Source: Paeniroseomonas aquatica
GTDB lineage: Bacteria; Pseudomonadota; Alphaproteobacteria; Acetobacterales; Acetobacteraceae
DNA length: 56,543 bases
Reading direction: 5' to 3'
Assembly (NCBI RefSeq): GCF_030409335.1
Contig: NZ_JAUFPN010000313.1
Coordinates: forward strand, 1 to 56,543
A program made the translations under genes and the position numbers. Below the pieces are notes generated by a model that saw nothing but the letters and a program-made list of their open reading frames with translations, was not told where the DNA came from and did not search any database. Shown here piece after piece: positions 33,374-42,603 of the stretch (position 1 is the stretch's first letter; every line of letters starts with the position of its first letter).

Positions 33374-33648
33374 CGGGAGCCGACCAGCCGCGACGCCAGC
33401 ACGAAGGCAACCGAGGCGAAGGCGCCGAGCAGCGCCAGCACCAGCGCCACGTCCAGCAGCGCCGGCTGCCGCGTCGCCGCGCCCAGCAGCAGCAGGACGG
33501 CGATGCCGCCGGTGCCGAGCAGCTGGGTCGCCATCAGCCGGTCCGCCGGATCGGGCCCGCGCAGCACCCGCCACAGCCCGCCGGCGACCGAGGCGAGGAT
33601 GACCAGGGCCGCCAGGATCAGGGCGACCAGGACCGGCGCCTCAGCCAT
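33370..33648 (-). CDS. mnhF: Mrp-type antiporter subunit F
   Basis: 92 aa from ATG 33648. Three helices; family motif RVLRGPDPADRLMATQLLG at about residues 27-45. It overlaps the MnhE gene by 8 bp, the only junction in the operon that is not a 4-bp overlap. Confidence 0.92.
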   Translation of the reverse strand: MAEAPVLVALILAALVILASVAGGLWRVLRGPDPADRLMATQLLGTGGIAVLLLLGAATRQPALLDVALVLALLGAFASVAFVLASRLVGSR

Positions 33649-34126
33649 GCCGCACCGCCTGGCCCGCGGCGGCGGCAAACAGCGCCTCCGCCGCGTGCAT
33701 CTCCGCCGCCACCGGCAGGCCGGTATCGAGGGCATGGACCAGCAGCCGCCCCGCCCCGTCCAGGCCGCAGGGCAGCGTGCCCGGCTGCAGGCTGGCCAGC
33801 AGCCGGAAGCCGTCGCGCGCCGGGCCGGGCGGCATGCCGAGGGGCACCGCGACCACGCCGGGCCGGACGCCGCGGCGCGGGTCGAGCGCGCGCCGGGCGA
33901 TGTCGATGCCGGCGCCGACCGAGGCCTGCAGCACCGCCGCGCCCAGGCGGAGCGCCGGCCGCAGCCGCGGCGCCCGGCCCGAGGCGGGTAGCAGGCGGAG
34001 GCTCATCCCGGCGGCAAGCGCCGCGGCCGGCAGGCCGAAGGCCAGCCCGGACGGGTCCGGCCCGGCCAGCACCAGCCAGAGGCCGAGGAAGGGCAGGCCG
34101 CGCCGGACCACTGCCGCCATGCTCAT
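33641..34126 (-). CDS. mnhE: Mrp-type antiporter subunit E
   Basis: 161 aa from ATG 34126 (second ATG at 34120). Two N-terminal membrane helices (FLGLWLVLAGPDPSGLAFGL), then a cytoplasmic domain with VGAGIDIARRALDPR and VVAVPLGMPPGPARDGFRLL. SLQPGTLPCGLD is the usual MnhE SxTPGT region in modified form. Its ATG overlaps the stop of the RND permease gene (ATGA), so antiporter translation is tied to efflux-pump translation. Confidence 0.88.
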   Translation of the reverse strand: MSMAAVVRRGLPFLGLWLVLAGPDPSGLAFGLPAAALAAGMSLRLLPASGRAPRLRPALRLGAAVLQASVGAGIDIARRALDPRRGVRPGVVAVPLGMPPGPARDGFRLLASLQPGTLPCGLDGAGRLLVHALDTGLPVAAEMHAAEALFAAAAGQAVRHG

Positions 34127-37100
34127 TCGGCCACCACCCCGGCCGGCGCCCGTGCCGTGGCGTGGCTGCGGTCCGGCGCCCGGGCGCGGAACAGGGTGAC
34201 ATAGAGCACCGGCAGCACCACCAGCGTCAGCAGCGTCGCCACCAGCAGCCCGCCCATGATGGCGAAGGCCATCGGCCCCCAGAAGACCGTCGGCGCGATC
34301 GGGATCATCCCCAGCACGGTGGACAGCGCGGTCAGGGTCAGCGGCCGGAAGCGGGAATTGCTGGCCGCCACCACCGCGTCCCAGACCGACAGGCCGGCCT
34401 CGCGGTCGGCCTCGATCTGCACCAGCAGGATGACGCCGTTCTTGGCGATCATGCCGAGCAGCGCGAGGATGCCGAGGATGGCGACGAAGCCGAGCGGCTG
34501 GCGGAACAGCAGCAGCGCGCCGACCACGCCGATCAGGCCGAGCGGCAGGGTCGCCACCACCAGGGCCAGCCGCTGGAAGCCCTGGAGCTGGAACATCAGC
34601 ACGGTGACCATGATGGCCAGCATCAGCGGCACGACCGCCAGCACCGAGCCGCGCGACGCCGCGCTCTCCTCGGCGATGCCGCCGAGCTCGACGCGGTAGC
34701 CCGGCGGCAGGCCGGCGGCGATGGCGGCGATGGCCGGCTCGAGCCGCGCCACCGCCGCTTCCGGCAGGTTGCCCGGCACCACATCCGCCCGCACCGTCAG
34801 CGTCGGGACCCGGTCGCGGCGCCAGATCAGCGGGAATTCCTGCTCGTAGCCGAAGCTGGCGAAGGTGCCGAGCGCGACCGTCCGCCCGCCCGGCACCGAG
34901 ACCTGCAGGCTGCGCAGTGCATCGAGCGACAACCGCTGTTCGGGCAGGGCGCGGGCCACCACCTCGATCAGGTAGATGTCGTCGCGCAGCTGGGTCACGG
35001 TGGTGCCGGTGATGGCGGCATGCAGCGTGGCGGCGAGGCCCGCCGAGCTCAGTCCGAGCTGGCGCGCCTGGTCCTGGTCGATCCGCACGCGGAGCTGCCG
35101 GGCCGGCTCCATCCAGTCGAAATTCACCCCGCGCGCGTCGCTGTCCGCGGCCACCGCGCCGGCGACGCGGAAGGCGATCTCGCGCACCCTGTCCACCTCC
35201 GGCCCGGTGACGCGGTACTGCAGCGGCCAGCCGACCGGCGGGCCGAGCTCGAGCGGATAGACCCGAGCGACGGCCTGCGGGAATTCCTCGGCCAGCAGCA
35301 CTTCCAGCCGGCGGTGGAGGCCCTCCCGCGCCGCCAGATCCTTCGCCACGACGACGACCTGGGCGAAGAAGGGGTTGGGCAGCTGCGCGTTCAGCGGGAG
35401 GTAGAAGCGGATGGCGCCGCGGCCGACGTAGGCGCTCCAGCGCTCCACCTCCGGATCCCGCTCCAGCACCGCATCCAGCCGCTGCACCGCGGCCTCGCTG
35501 GCATGGATGGAGCTGCTCTGCGGTAGGGTCAGGTCCACCAGCAGTTCCGGCCGGTCCGAGGCCGGGAAGAATTGCTGCGGCACGAAGCGGACGGCCCATA
35601 GCGAGAGCAGGAACATCCCGACCGCGAGGGCGAGCGTCAGCCAGCGCGCCCGCATGGCACCGAGCAGCAGCGCGTTGTACAGCCGCAGCGTCAGGCCCGG
35701 CGGCTTCGGCGCCTCCCCCTCCGGCCGGTCCGGCCGCTTGAGGATCGCCATGCCGAGCACCGGCGCGAAGAGCACGGCGCTGACCCAGGACACCATCTGG
35801 GTGACGGCGACGACGGCGAAGATGCCGAAGGTGTATTCGCCGGCCGAGCTGGCGGCGAAGCCGATCGGGATGAAGCCGGCGATGGTGACCAGCGAGCCGG
35901 TCATCATCGGCGCCGCCAGCGTGCGATAGGCATAGGTCGCCGCCTGCTGCTTGGTGTCGCCGGCGGCCAGCCGCCGGATCATGGCGTCGATCGCGGTCAT
36001 CGCGTCGTCGACCAGCAAGGCCAGCGAGATGATCAGCGCGCCGAGCGAGACCCGGTCGAGGTCGATGCCCCAGAGCCCCATGAGCGGGAAGGAGATGGCC
36101 AGGGTCAGCGGGATGGACAGCGCGACCACCGAGCCGGGACGGAGGCCGAGCGACACGAAGCTGGCCACCAGGGTGATCAGGATCGCCTGCCACAGCGATT
36201 CCATGAACTCGCCGATGGCGTCGTCCACCGTGCGGGCCTGGTCCGCCACCAGCACCGGCTCGATGCCGATGGGCAGCTCCGCGGTGATCGCCGCCATCTC
36301 CCGCAGCACGGCCTTGCCCAGGGTCAGGATGTCGCCGCCCGCCCGCATCGCCACCGCCAGGCCGATCGCCGGCTGCCCGTTCACCCGGAACAGCGGCTGC
36401 GGCGGGTCGGCGGTGCCGCGGCGGATCTCGGCGATGTCGCCCAGCCGGACCATCCGGCCATCGGCGACGAAATTCACCGCCAGCAGGTCCTGCTCCGTCC
36501 CGAAGGCCCCGGAGACACGGATCGACAGGCGCTCGTCGCCGGTCTGCACCAGCCCCGCCGGCCGCACCAGGTTCTGCGCCTGCAGCGCCGCGGCCAGCGC
36601 CTGCAGGTCGAGCCCGAGGCCGGCCAGGCGCTCGGTCGAGAATTCCAGGAAGATGCGCTCGTCCTGCGCGCCCAGGATCTCGACCTTCGCCACATCGGGC
36701 ACGCCGAGCAGGCGGGAGCGCACCGCCTCGACCTGGTCGCGCAGCTCCCGGTGGGTGAAGCCGTCGGCGGTGAAGCCGTAGATGATGCCGAAGGTATCGC
36801 CGAAATCATCGTCGAAACCCGGGCCGATCACGCCCTGCGGCAGGGTGTGGCGCATGTCGCCGACCCGCTTGCGCACCTGGTACCACATGTCCGGCACCAC
36901 GGCCGGCCTGGTCGAGCCCTTGAGGTCGACGAAGATCGTGGTCTGGCCGGGCACGGTGTAGCTGCGCAGCGTGTCGAGGTTCGGCACCTCCTGCAGCGTG
37001 CGCTCCAGCCGCTCGGTCACCTGCAGCAGCGTCTCCTCGATCGAGGCGCCGGGCCAGGCCGCCTGCACGACCATGGTGCGGAAGGTGAAGGCCGGGTCCT

Positions 37101-37215
37101 CGTTGCGGCCGAGCCGGAAGAAGGAAAGGCTGCCGGCCACCACGGCCACGATCATCAGGTAGATGGTGACCGACCGGCGGCTGACCGCGACGGCCGAGAG
37201 ATTGGGGCCGATCAT
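34123..37215 (-). CDS. RND efflux permease (HAE1/AcrB type)
   Basis: 1030 aa from ATG 37215. Twelve-helix RND plan with two large periplasmic loops. N-terminal helix VTIYLMIVAVVAGSLSFFRL followed by NEDPAFTFRTMVVQAAWPGA. The proton-relay acidic pair is in helix 4 (SLALLVDDAMTAIDAM, around residue 410). GFVAILGILALLGMIAKNGV marks the second half. It uses the proton gradient to export hydrophobic or amphiphilic compounds with the adaptor encoded just upstream. No outer-membrane factor gene is present here. The stop overlaps the MnhE start; joining a proton-consuming pump to a proton-importing antiporter is unusual. Confidence 0.93.
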   Translation of the reverse strand: MIGPNLSAVAVSRRSVTIYLMIVAVVAGSLSFFRLGRNEDPAFTFRTMVVQAAWPGASIEETLLQVTERLERTLQEVPNLDTLRSYTVPGQTTIFVDLKGSTRPAVVPDMWYQVRKRVGDMRHTLPQGVIGPGFDDDFGDTFGIIYGFTADGFTHRELRDQVEAVRSRLLGVPDVAKVEILGAQDERIFLEFSTERLAGLGLDLQALAAALQAQNLVRPAGLVQTGDERLSIRVSGAFGTEQDLLAVNFVADGRMVRLGDIAEIRRGTADPPQPLFRVNGQPAIGLAVAMRAGGDILTLGKAVLREMAAITAELPIGIEPVLVADQARTVDDAIGEFMESLWQAILITLVASFVSLGLRPGSVVALSIPLTLAISFPLMGLWGIDLDRVSLGALIISLALLVDDAMTAIDAMIRRLAAGDTKQQAATYAYRTLAAPMMTGSLVTIAGFIPIGFAASSAGEYTFGIFAVVAVTQMVSWVSAVLFAPVLGMAILKRPDRPEGEAPKPPGLTLRLYNALLLGAMRARWLTLALAVGMFLLSLWAVRFVPQQFFPASDRPELLVDLTLPQSSSIHASEAAVQRLDAVLERDPEVERWSAYVGRGAIRFYLPLNAQLPNPFFAQVVVVAKDLAAREGLHRRLEVLLAEEFPQAVARVYPLELGPPVGWPLQYRVTGPEVDRVREIAFRVAGAVAADSDARGVNFDWMEPARQLRVRIDQDQARQLGLSSAGLAATLHAAITGTTVTQLRDDIYLIEVVARALPEQRLSLDALRSLQVSVPGGRTVALGTFASFGYEQEFPLIWRRDRVPTLTVRADVVPGNLPEAAVARLEPAIAAIAAGLPPGYRVELGGIAEESAASRGSVLAVVPLMLAIMVTVLMFQLQGFQRLALVVATLPLGLIGVVGALLLFRQPLGFVAILGILALLGMIAKNGVILLVQIEADREAGLSVWDAVVAASNSRFRPLTLTALSTVLGMIPIAPTVFWGPMAFAIMGGLLVATLLTLVVLPVLYVTLFRARAPDRSHATARAPAGVVAE

Positions 37216-38333
37216 CGCGCCGCGGCCTGCTGCCCCAGCAGCCGCACCTTCTGGCCCGGCCGCAGCGCCTGCACCCCGGCGGTGACCACGGTCTCGCCAC
37301 TCTCGAGCCCCTGGCCGACCAGCACGCGGGCGGGGTCGAAGCGCACCACCTCGATCACCCTGAGCGACACCGTCTGCGTCGCCGGATCCACCACCCAGAC
37401 CGCCGGCTGCGCCTGCGACCGGGTCAGCGCCCCGGCGGGGATCTCGATCAGCGCGCTGCCGCCGATCTCCATCCGGCCGCTGACGGTGGAGCCGAGCCGC
37501 ATGGCCGGCGGCGGGGCGTCCAGCCCGACGCGGACGCGGAAGGTGCCGGTCATCGGATCGGCCCGCGGCGAGACCTCCCGCACCCGGCCCGTGGCCCGCA
37601 CCGTGGGGTCCATGGTCAGCATCACCTCGATGATCGGGTCGGCCGGGGCCTGGTCCTTCATCGCCGGCGGCACGTCGAAGACCGCGTCGCGACCCTCCTC
37701 CCGCGCGATCTGGACGATCATGCGGCCGGGCTGCACGACCTCCCCCGGCTCGGCGCCGCGGGCGGTGACCGTGCCGCCCGCATCGGCGTGCAGCTCGGTA
37801 TAGCCGAGCCGGTTCTCGGCGATGTTGACCTGGGCCTGGGCGGCGTCGAGCCCGGACTCGGCCCCGCGCAGGGTGCGCGTCGCCTCGTCGTAGCGGACGC
37901 GGGTGGTGAAGCCGGTCTGCAGCAGGTCGCGTTGGCGCTGGTAGTTGTTGCGCGCCTCGGTCAGCTGGGCGCGGGCGGCGGAGGCCTGGGCGCGGGCGGC
38001 GCGCAGCGAATTCTCCTCGTTCTGCCGGTCCAGCCGGGCGACGAGCTGGCCGGCGGTGACGCGGTCGCCGACATTGACCAGGCGTTCGACCATGCGGCCG
38101 TCGATCCGGAAGGCGAGGTTGACCTCGGTCTCCGCCGCCACGGTGCCGGTGATCGAGACGCTGTCGCCGCCGCTGCGCGGGGCGACGGTCACGACCCGCA
38201 CCGGCCGGATTTCCGGCGCCGGCGGCGGCGCCGGGTCGTCGCAGGCGGCCAGCAGCATCGGCAGCAGCAGCGCGGGCAGGGCACGCGGCCGCTTGCGGAA
38301 GGGGATGTTCGCCGTGCGGCCCGGGCGGCGCAT
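37212..38333 (-). CDS. RND periplasmic adaptor lipoprotein (MFP/HlyD family)
   Basis: 373 aa from ATG 38333, with GAGGG about 10 bp upstream; the in-frame ATG at 38363 lacks a site. Lipoprotein signal ALLLPMLLAAC (Cys at about residue 31). Lipoyl half-motifs FRIDGRMVERLVNVGDRVTA and ADAGGTVTARGAEPGEVV flank an alpha-helical hairpin (residues ~105-175, RAARAQASAARAQLTEARNN). Beta-barrel and membrane-proximal domains follow. It links the inner-membrane permease to an outer-membrane channel. First gene of the nine-gene operon; the promoter should lie in 38334-38486. Confidence 0.92.
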   Translation of the reverse strand: MRRPGRTANIPFRKRPRALPALLLPMLLAACDDPAPPPAPEIRPVRVVTVAPRSGGDSVSITGTVAAETEVNLAFRIDGRMVERLVNVGDRVTAGQLVARLDRQNEENSLRAARAQASAARAQLTEARNNYQRQRDLLQTGFTTRVRYDEATRTLRGAESGLDAAQAQVNIAENRLGYTELHADAGGTVTARGAEPGEVVQPGRMIVQIAREEGRDAVFDVPPAMKDQAPADPIIEVMLTMDPTVRATGRVREVSPRADPMTGTFRVRVGLDAPPPAMRLGSTVSGRMEIGGSALIEIPAGALTRSQAQPAVWVVDPATQTVSLRVIEVVRFDPARVLVGQGLESGETVVTAGVQALRPGQKVRLLGQQAAAR

Positions 38334-38486
38334 GTGGTGTCCCTCATCCCGGTCTGCACGCAAGTCGGGGCAGCGCCGGGCCGCCGCCGGGATGCAGGCT
38401 AATGACCCGGCCAGGGGGTTGGGATCAGCCCGGCGTCCCGGCCCTGCCCCATGCGTCCCAAAGCGCCCCGCCGCGGGCCGGCCGCA

Positions 38487-39959
38487 TCAGCGGGCCGGCG
38501 CCAGCCCCTCGTCGATCCGTGCCAGCAGGTAGGGAAAGAAGGGGTTGGAGGAGAGTCGCGTCACCGCCTCGGGGCTGACCGTCAGCACCCCGCGCTCGCC
38601 GCGCACCGCGAGGGCGCCGAGCCGCACCCCGAGGTCGTCGGCCGGGTCGGGGTCCAGGCCGTAGAGCCCGTCGCTGACGGGAAAGGGCAGCGCGACATGC
38701 GAGAGGGAGAAGATGTCGCGCGGCCAGGCGAGGCCGATCGGCCGGACCCGTTCCGCCGTGGACCCGGCTTCGGTCACGCGCTCCACCGCCTCGGCCTGGT
38801 CAGGCCCGGCATTGGCGATGATGGTCGTGCGATAGGCCCGCGCCCCCGGCGGCAGCAGCCGGTCGAGCGCCGCGGTGGTGGCCGGCGTCAGCAGCGGGCC
38901 GAGCCGGGCATTGCGGTTGATGTCGAACAGCACCAGCTCGCTGCCCTTCGCCGGCAGCTGGTCGTAGAGCGCGGTCACCACCGCCCGGGTGCTGACGGTG
39001 AAGTCGACCACCGACTGGAAGGTGAGGATGGGCGGCAGCTGCGCCAGCCGCCCATCCGCCGCCTGCCGCAGCACCTGCGCCTGCAGCGCCGCGGTGAGCC
39101 GATGCGACTGCCAGGCGCCGTTCACCGGGAAGGAGTTGTACTTGAAGGGGATGAACTCCGGCACGATGCCGAGCCAGGCGGTCTTGGCGAAGCGCGGGAA
39201 ATAGGCGGGCAGCGCGGCCAGGCCGACGAAGCGGGCGAAGGCGGTGATACCGACCATGGGGGAGACGAGCACCAGCCGCTCCGCCCGTGGCAGGCCCGGG
39301 TCCTCGGCCGCGTCCAGCGCGTATTTCATGGCCAGCGCCCCGCCGTTGGAAAACCCGACGATGTGCAGCGGCCGGCCCGGCCCGGCCCGCCGGCGGGCCT
39401 CCCGCATCGCCAGGCGGGTCGCCGCCTGCCAGTCCTCCCAGGTCACGTCGGTCAGCGCGGCCGGCACCGTGCCATGCCCGGGCAGGCGAAGCCCGATGAC
39501 GGCCCAGCCGCGGTCCCGGTAGCGCGCGCCGATATGGCGCAGGCTGAAGGGCGCGTCGGTCAGCCCGTGCAGCAGCACCACCGCGCCCCGCGCCTCGCCC
39601 CCATCCCCGCCGGGCTCGAGCACGAAGGAGCGATTCCAGTCCTGCGCGAAATGCGCGGGATGCAGCGGGCTGCCGGCGAAGTAGCGGTTGGCCGGGATCT
39701 GGTCCTGCGGCTCCAGCGCCTCGGTCACCTTGCGGCGCACCGTGGCGAAGGCCTCGTCCTCGGCAGCGAGGTAGCCTGGCCAGTCCGCGGCATCGAGCGC
39801 CTTGGCGCCCAATTCCTCCGGCACCACAAGATGCCAGGGCGAGAGCGGCGGGCCGCGCTGGCTGTCCCAGATGCGCAGCACCAGCAGCGCGACGACGAGC
39901 ATCGCGGCCCCGAGGGCAAGGCGGCGCGCCAGGCGCCGGATCCAGGCAGGCATGCGCAT
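38487..39959 (-). CDS. Membrane-anchored alpha/beta hydrolase
   Basis: 490 aa from ATG 39959, with AAAGGGGAC upstream. One N-terminal membrane anchor (LALGAAMLVVALLVLRIW, ~residues 12-29). The hydrolase core starts near residue 120 (GAVVLLHGLTDAPFSLRHIG), with the nucleophile elbow HIVGFSNGGALAMKYAL (GFSNG) and late acid/base candidates in FDINRNARLG and FSLSHVALPF. Probably a serine esterase or lipase exposed to the periplasm. It is 154 bp upstream of the RND adaptor gene on the same strand, so it may be a separate unit or a leader of the operon. Confidence 0.85.
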   Translation of the reverse strand: MRMPAWIRRLARRLALGAAMLVVALLVLRIWDSQRGPPLSPWHLVVPEELGAKALDAADWPGYLAAEDEAFATVRRKVTEALEPQDQIPANRYFAGSPLHPAHFAQDWNRSFVLEPGGDGGEARGAVVLLHGLTDAPFSLRHIGARYRDRGWAVIGLRLPGHGTVPAALTDVTWEDWQAATRLAMREARRRAGPGRPLHIVGFSNGGALAMKYALDAAEDPGLPRAERLVLVSPMVGITAFARFVGLAALPAYFPRFAKTAWLGIVPEFIPFKYNSFPVNGAWQSHRLTAALQAQVLRQAADGRLAQLPPILTFQSVVDFTVSTRAVVTALYDQLPAKGSELVLFDINRNARLGPLLTPATTAALDRLLPPGARAYRTTIIANAGPDQAEAVERVTEAGSTAERVRPIGLAWPRDIFSLSHVALPFPVSDGLYGLDPDPADDLGVRLGALAVRGERGVLTVSPEAVTRLSSNPFFPYLLARIDEGLAPAR

Positions 39960-40068
39960 CACGTCCCCTTTGCGGTCCTTCCGTCCCAGCCGCCGCGGAT
40001 TCCGGGACGCCCAGCTTGCGCCCTCGCACCGGCTGCACAAGCCTGTCCGGAATGGAAAGGCGGGTGGG

Positions 40069-41115
40069 ATGCCGGATCATGCTTCACGCTGGATGCTCGG
40101 CCTCTGCACCGGCATCCTCGTCGCCGTGGCGCTCCACCTCGCCGAGGCGGTGCTGGCGCCGGTCGCCTTCGCCCTGTTCGCCATCGCGCTGGCCTGGCCG
40201 GTGCAGCGGGCGATGCAGTCGCGGGCGCCGCAGCTGGTGGCGCTGCTCGCCGCGGTGCTCGTCACGCTGGTCGTGCTGGTGCTGCTCGCGCTCGCCATCG
40301 GCTGGGGCTTCGGGCGCGTCGCCCGCTGGGTGATCGCCAATGCGGCGCAGCTCCAGGCGCTGTACGCGGCCAAGCTCGACTGGCTGGAGGCGCGGGGCAT
40401 CGGCGCCGCGGCCGCGCTCGCCGGCGAATTCGACATGCGCCAGCTGGTCCGCATCGCCCAGGCGGTGATCCTGCAGTTGCAGGGCGTCCTCGGCTTCCTC
40501 GGCCTCACGCTGGTCTTTGTCATCCTCGGCCTGCTGGAGGTCGCCGTCGCGGGGCGGCAGCTGGCGCGGCTCGGGCGGCACAGCGCGGCCGCGGCCGGGG
40601 TGCTGCGGGCGCTGACGCGGACCGCCGCCAGGCTGCGGGCCTACATGCTGGTGCGCACGGTGATGAGCATCGCCACCGGCATCGCGGTCTGGGGCTTCGC
40701 CCGCCTGATGGGGCTGGAGCTGGCGGCGGAATGGGGCGTGATCGCCTTCGTGCTGAACTACATCCCCTTCATCGGCCCGCTGCTGGCCATCCTGTTCCCG
40801 ACCTTCTTCGCCGCCCTGCAGTTCGGCAGCTGGCAGGCGGCGCTGACCGTCTTCGTCGTGCTGCAGGCGATCCAGTTCCTGTCGGGCAGCACCCTGGAGC
40901 CGCGGCTGGCAGGGGCGCGGCTGGCGCTCTCGCCCTTCATGGTGCTGGTCGCGGTCTTCCTCGGGGCGCTGCTCTGGGGCATCCCCGGCGCCTTCATCGG
41001 CGTGCCGGCGCTGATCCTGGCGCTGGCCCTGTGCCAGGAGTTCCCGGGCAGCCGCTGGGTGGCGGAGCTGCTGTCGGGCCGGGTGCCGGCCGAGGGCGCG
41101 CCGCCGCCCGGCTGA
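40069..41115 (+). CDS. AI-2E family (PerM-like) membrane protein
   Basis: 348 aa from ATG 40069; the upstream open frame overlaps the divergent hydrolase gene and is not credible. Typical eight-helix layout: three N-terminal helices, a soluble segment (AAQLQALYAAKLDWLEARGI), then the conserved block GVIAFVLNYIPFIGPLLAIL and LEPRLAGARLALSPFMVLVA followed by GIPGAFIGVPALILALAL. The family includes TqsA-like exporters and Na+/H+ antiporters; the substrate is unknown. Confidence 0.88.
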   Translation: MPDHASRWMLGLCTGILVAVALHLAEAVLAPVAFALFAIALAWPVQRAMQSRAPQLVALLAAVLVTLVVLVLLALAIGWGFGRVARWVIANAAQLQALYAAKLDWLEARGIGAAAALAGEFDMRQLVRIAQAVILQLQGVLGFLGLTLVFVILGLLEVAVAGRQLARLGRHSAAAAGVLRALTRTAARLRAYMLVRTVMSIATGIAVWGFARLMGLELAAEWGVIAFVLNYIPFIGPLLAILFPTFFAALQFGSWQAALTVFVVLQAIQFLSGSTLEPRLAGARLALSPFMVLVAVFLGALLWGIPGAFIGVPALILALALCQEFPGSRWVAELLSGRVPAEGAPPPG

Positions 41116-41144
41116 CCGCATCCGGCACCTGGCCCCGCGCCGGG

Positions 41145-42599
41145 TCAGAAGGACCCCACCAGCCCGCCGAGGAGGATCACCGCCGCCAGCGCCGCGACGG
41201 AGCTCACGATCGCCACCATGACGATGTCGAGGTAGCTCTCCTTGTGGGTGCAGCCGCAGACCGCCAGCAGGGTGATCACCGCGCCGTTGTGCGGCAGGAT
41301 GTCGAGCGTGCCGGCGCCGATCACCGCGATCCGGTGCAGCAGGCCGGGATCGATACCCTGCGCCGCCGCGATCGCCATGTAGGTCGGGCCCAGCGCCTCG
41401 AGCGCGATGGTCAGGCCGCCGGACGCCGAGCCGGTCAGCGCCGCCAGCAGGTTGGTGGCGACGGCCAGCGACACCAGCGGCCCGCCGCCGATGCCGAGCA
41501 CCCAGTCCCGCACCGCCTCGAAGGCCGGCATGGCGGCGACCACCGCGCCGAAGCCGACCAGGCTGGCGACGCTGAGCACCGGCAGGACGGAGGCATTGGC
41601 GCCGGCATCGACCGAGGCGCGCAGCTCGGGGATGCGCCGCCCGCCGGTCGCCAGCAGCGTCAGGATGCCGGCCAGCAAGGCGGTTGCCACCGCCCAGACC
41701 CCGCCGACGGCCGCGAGCGTGATGCCGCCCCAGCGCGGCCCCTTCAAGAAGGCGGTGTCGAGATTGGGCAGTACCAGGAAGGACATCGCCAGGTTGGTCA
41801 GCACCACCACCAGCAACGGCAGGAAGGCGAGGGCCGGCGGCGGGCCGCTCGGCGCCTGCGCGCCGTGGCGGATCTCGGCCGGGTCGAATTCCCGTGCCGC
41901 GACGGCGCGCTCGCGCACCAGCGGATCGGCCGCCGCGGCCTCCGCCGCGCCGGGCCGGTCGTCGCCGAAGCCCTCGCCGCGGACGCGGGCCTGCGCCTCC
42001 GCCCGCCGCAGCCACCACAGGCCGATCGCCAGCATGATGGCGGAGGCGACGATGCCGAGGCCGGGCGCGGCGAAAGGTGTGGTGCCGAAGAAGGGCATCG
42101 GGATGGTGTTGGGGATGGCGGGCGTGCCCGGCAGCGCCGACATGGTGAAGGTCGAGCTGCCGACCATGATGGCGGCCGGCATCAACCGGCGCGGAATGTC
42201 GGCGGCGCGGAACAAGGCCATCGCCATGGGCCCGAGGACAAAATAGGCGACGAAGAGGCTGACGCCGCCATAGGTGACGATCGCCCCGGCCAGCACCACC
42301 GCCAGCACCGCCCGCCGCATCCCGAGCCGGGCGGTCATGAATTCGGCGATGGCGCCTACCGCGCCGCTGTCCTCCATCAGCTTCCCGAACAGGGCGCCGA
42401 GGAGAAAGATCGGGAAGAACTGCGCGACGAAGCGCGCCGCCGCCCCCATGAAGGTCTCGGTCCAATGCGCCAGCAGCGGCTCCGCCGCGAAGGCCGCCGC
42501 GACCATCGCCGCAGCCGGCGCCAGCAGCAGCACGCTCCAGCCGCGATAGGCCAGCCAGACCAGAAGGCCCAGGCCCAGCAGGATGCCGAACAGCCCCAC
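41145..42599 (-). CDS. GntP family permease
   Basis: 484 aa from a GTG start at 42599, 4 bases after the stop of the patatin gene; upstream in-frame ATGs lie inside that gene. About 12 helices. Markers: FLLGALFGKLMEDSGAVGAI, SLFVAYFVLGPMAMALFRAA, SALPGTPAIPNTIPMPFFGT and near the end LDILPHNGAVITLLAVCGCT. GntP transporters take up gluconate or other hydroxy acids with protons. The unusual coupling to a patatin suggests a substrate released by lipid hydrolysis, but this is only inference. Confidence 0.9.
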   Translation of the reverse strand: MGLFGILLGLGLLVWLAYRGWSVLLLAPAAAMVAAAFAAEPLLAHWTETFMGAAARFVAQFFPIFLLGALFGKLMEDSGAVGAIAEFMTARLGMRRAVLAVVLAGAIVTYGGVSLFVAYFVLGPMAMALFRAADIPRRLMPAAIMVGSSTFTMSALPGTPAIPNTIPMPFFGTTPFAAPGLGIVASAIMLAIGLWWLRRAEAQARVRGEGFGDDRPGAAEAAAADPLVRERAVAAREFDPAEIRHGAQAPSGPPPALAFLPLLVVVLTNLAMSFLVLPNLDTAFLKGPRWGGITLAAVGGVWAVATALLAGILTLLATGGRRIPELRASVDAGANASVLPVLSVASLVGFGAVVAAMPAFEAVRDWVLGIGGGPLVSLAVATNLLAALTGSASGGLTIALEALGPTYMAIAAAQGIDPGLLHRIAVIGAGTLDILPHNGAVITLLAVCGCTHKESYLDIVMVAIVSSVAALAAVILLGGLVGSF

Positions 42600-42603
42600 C
42601 GCC

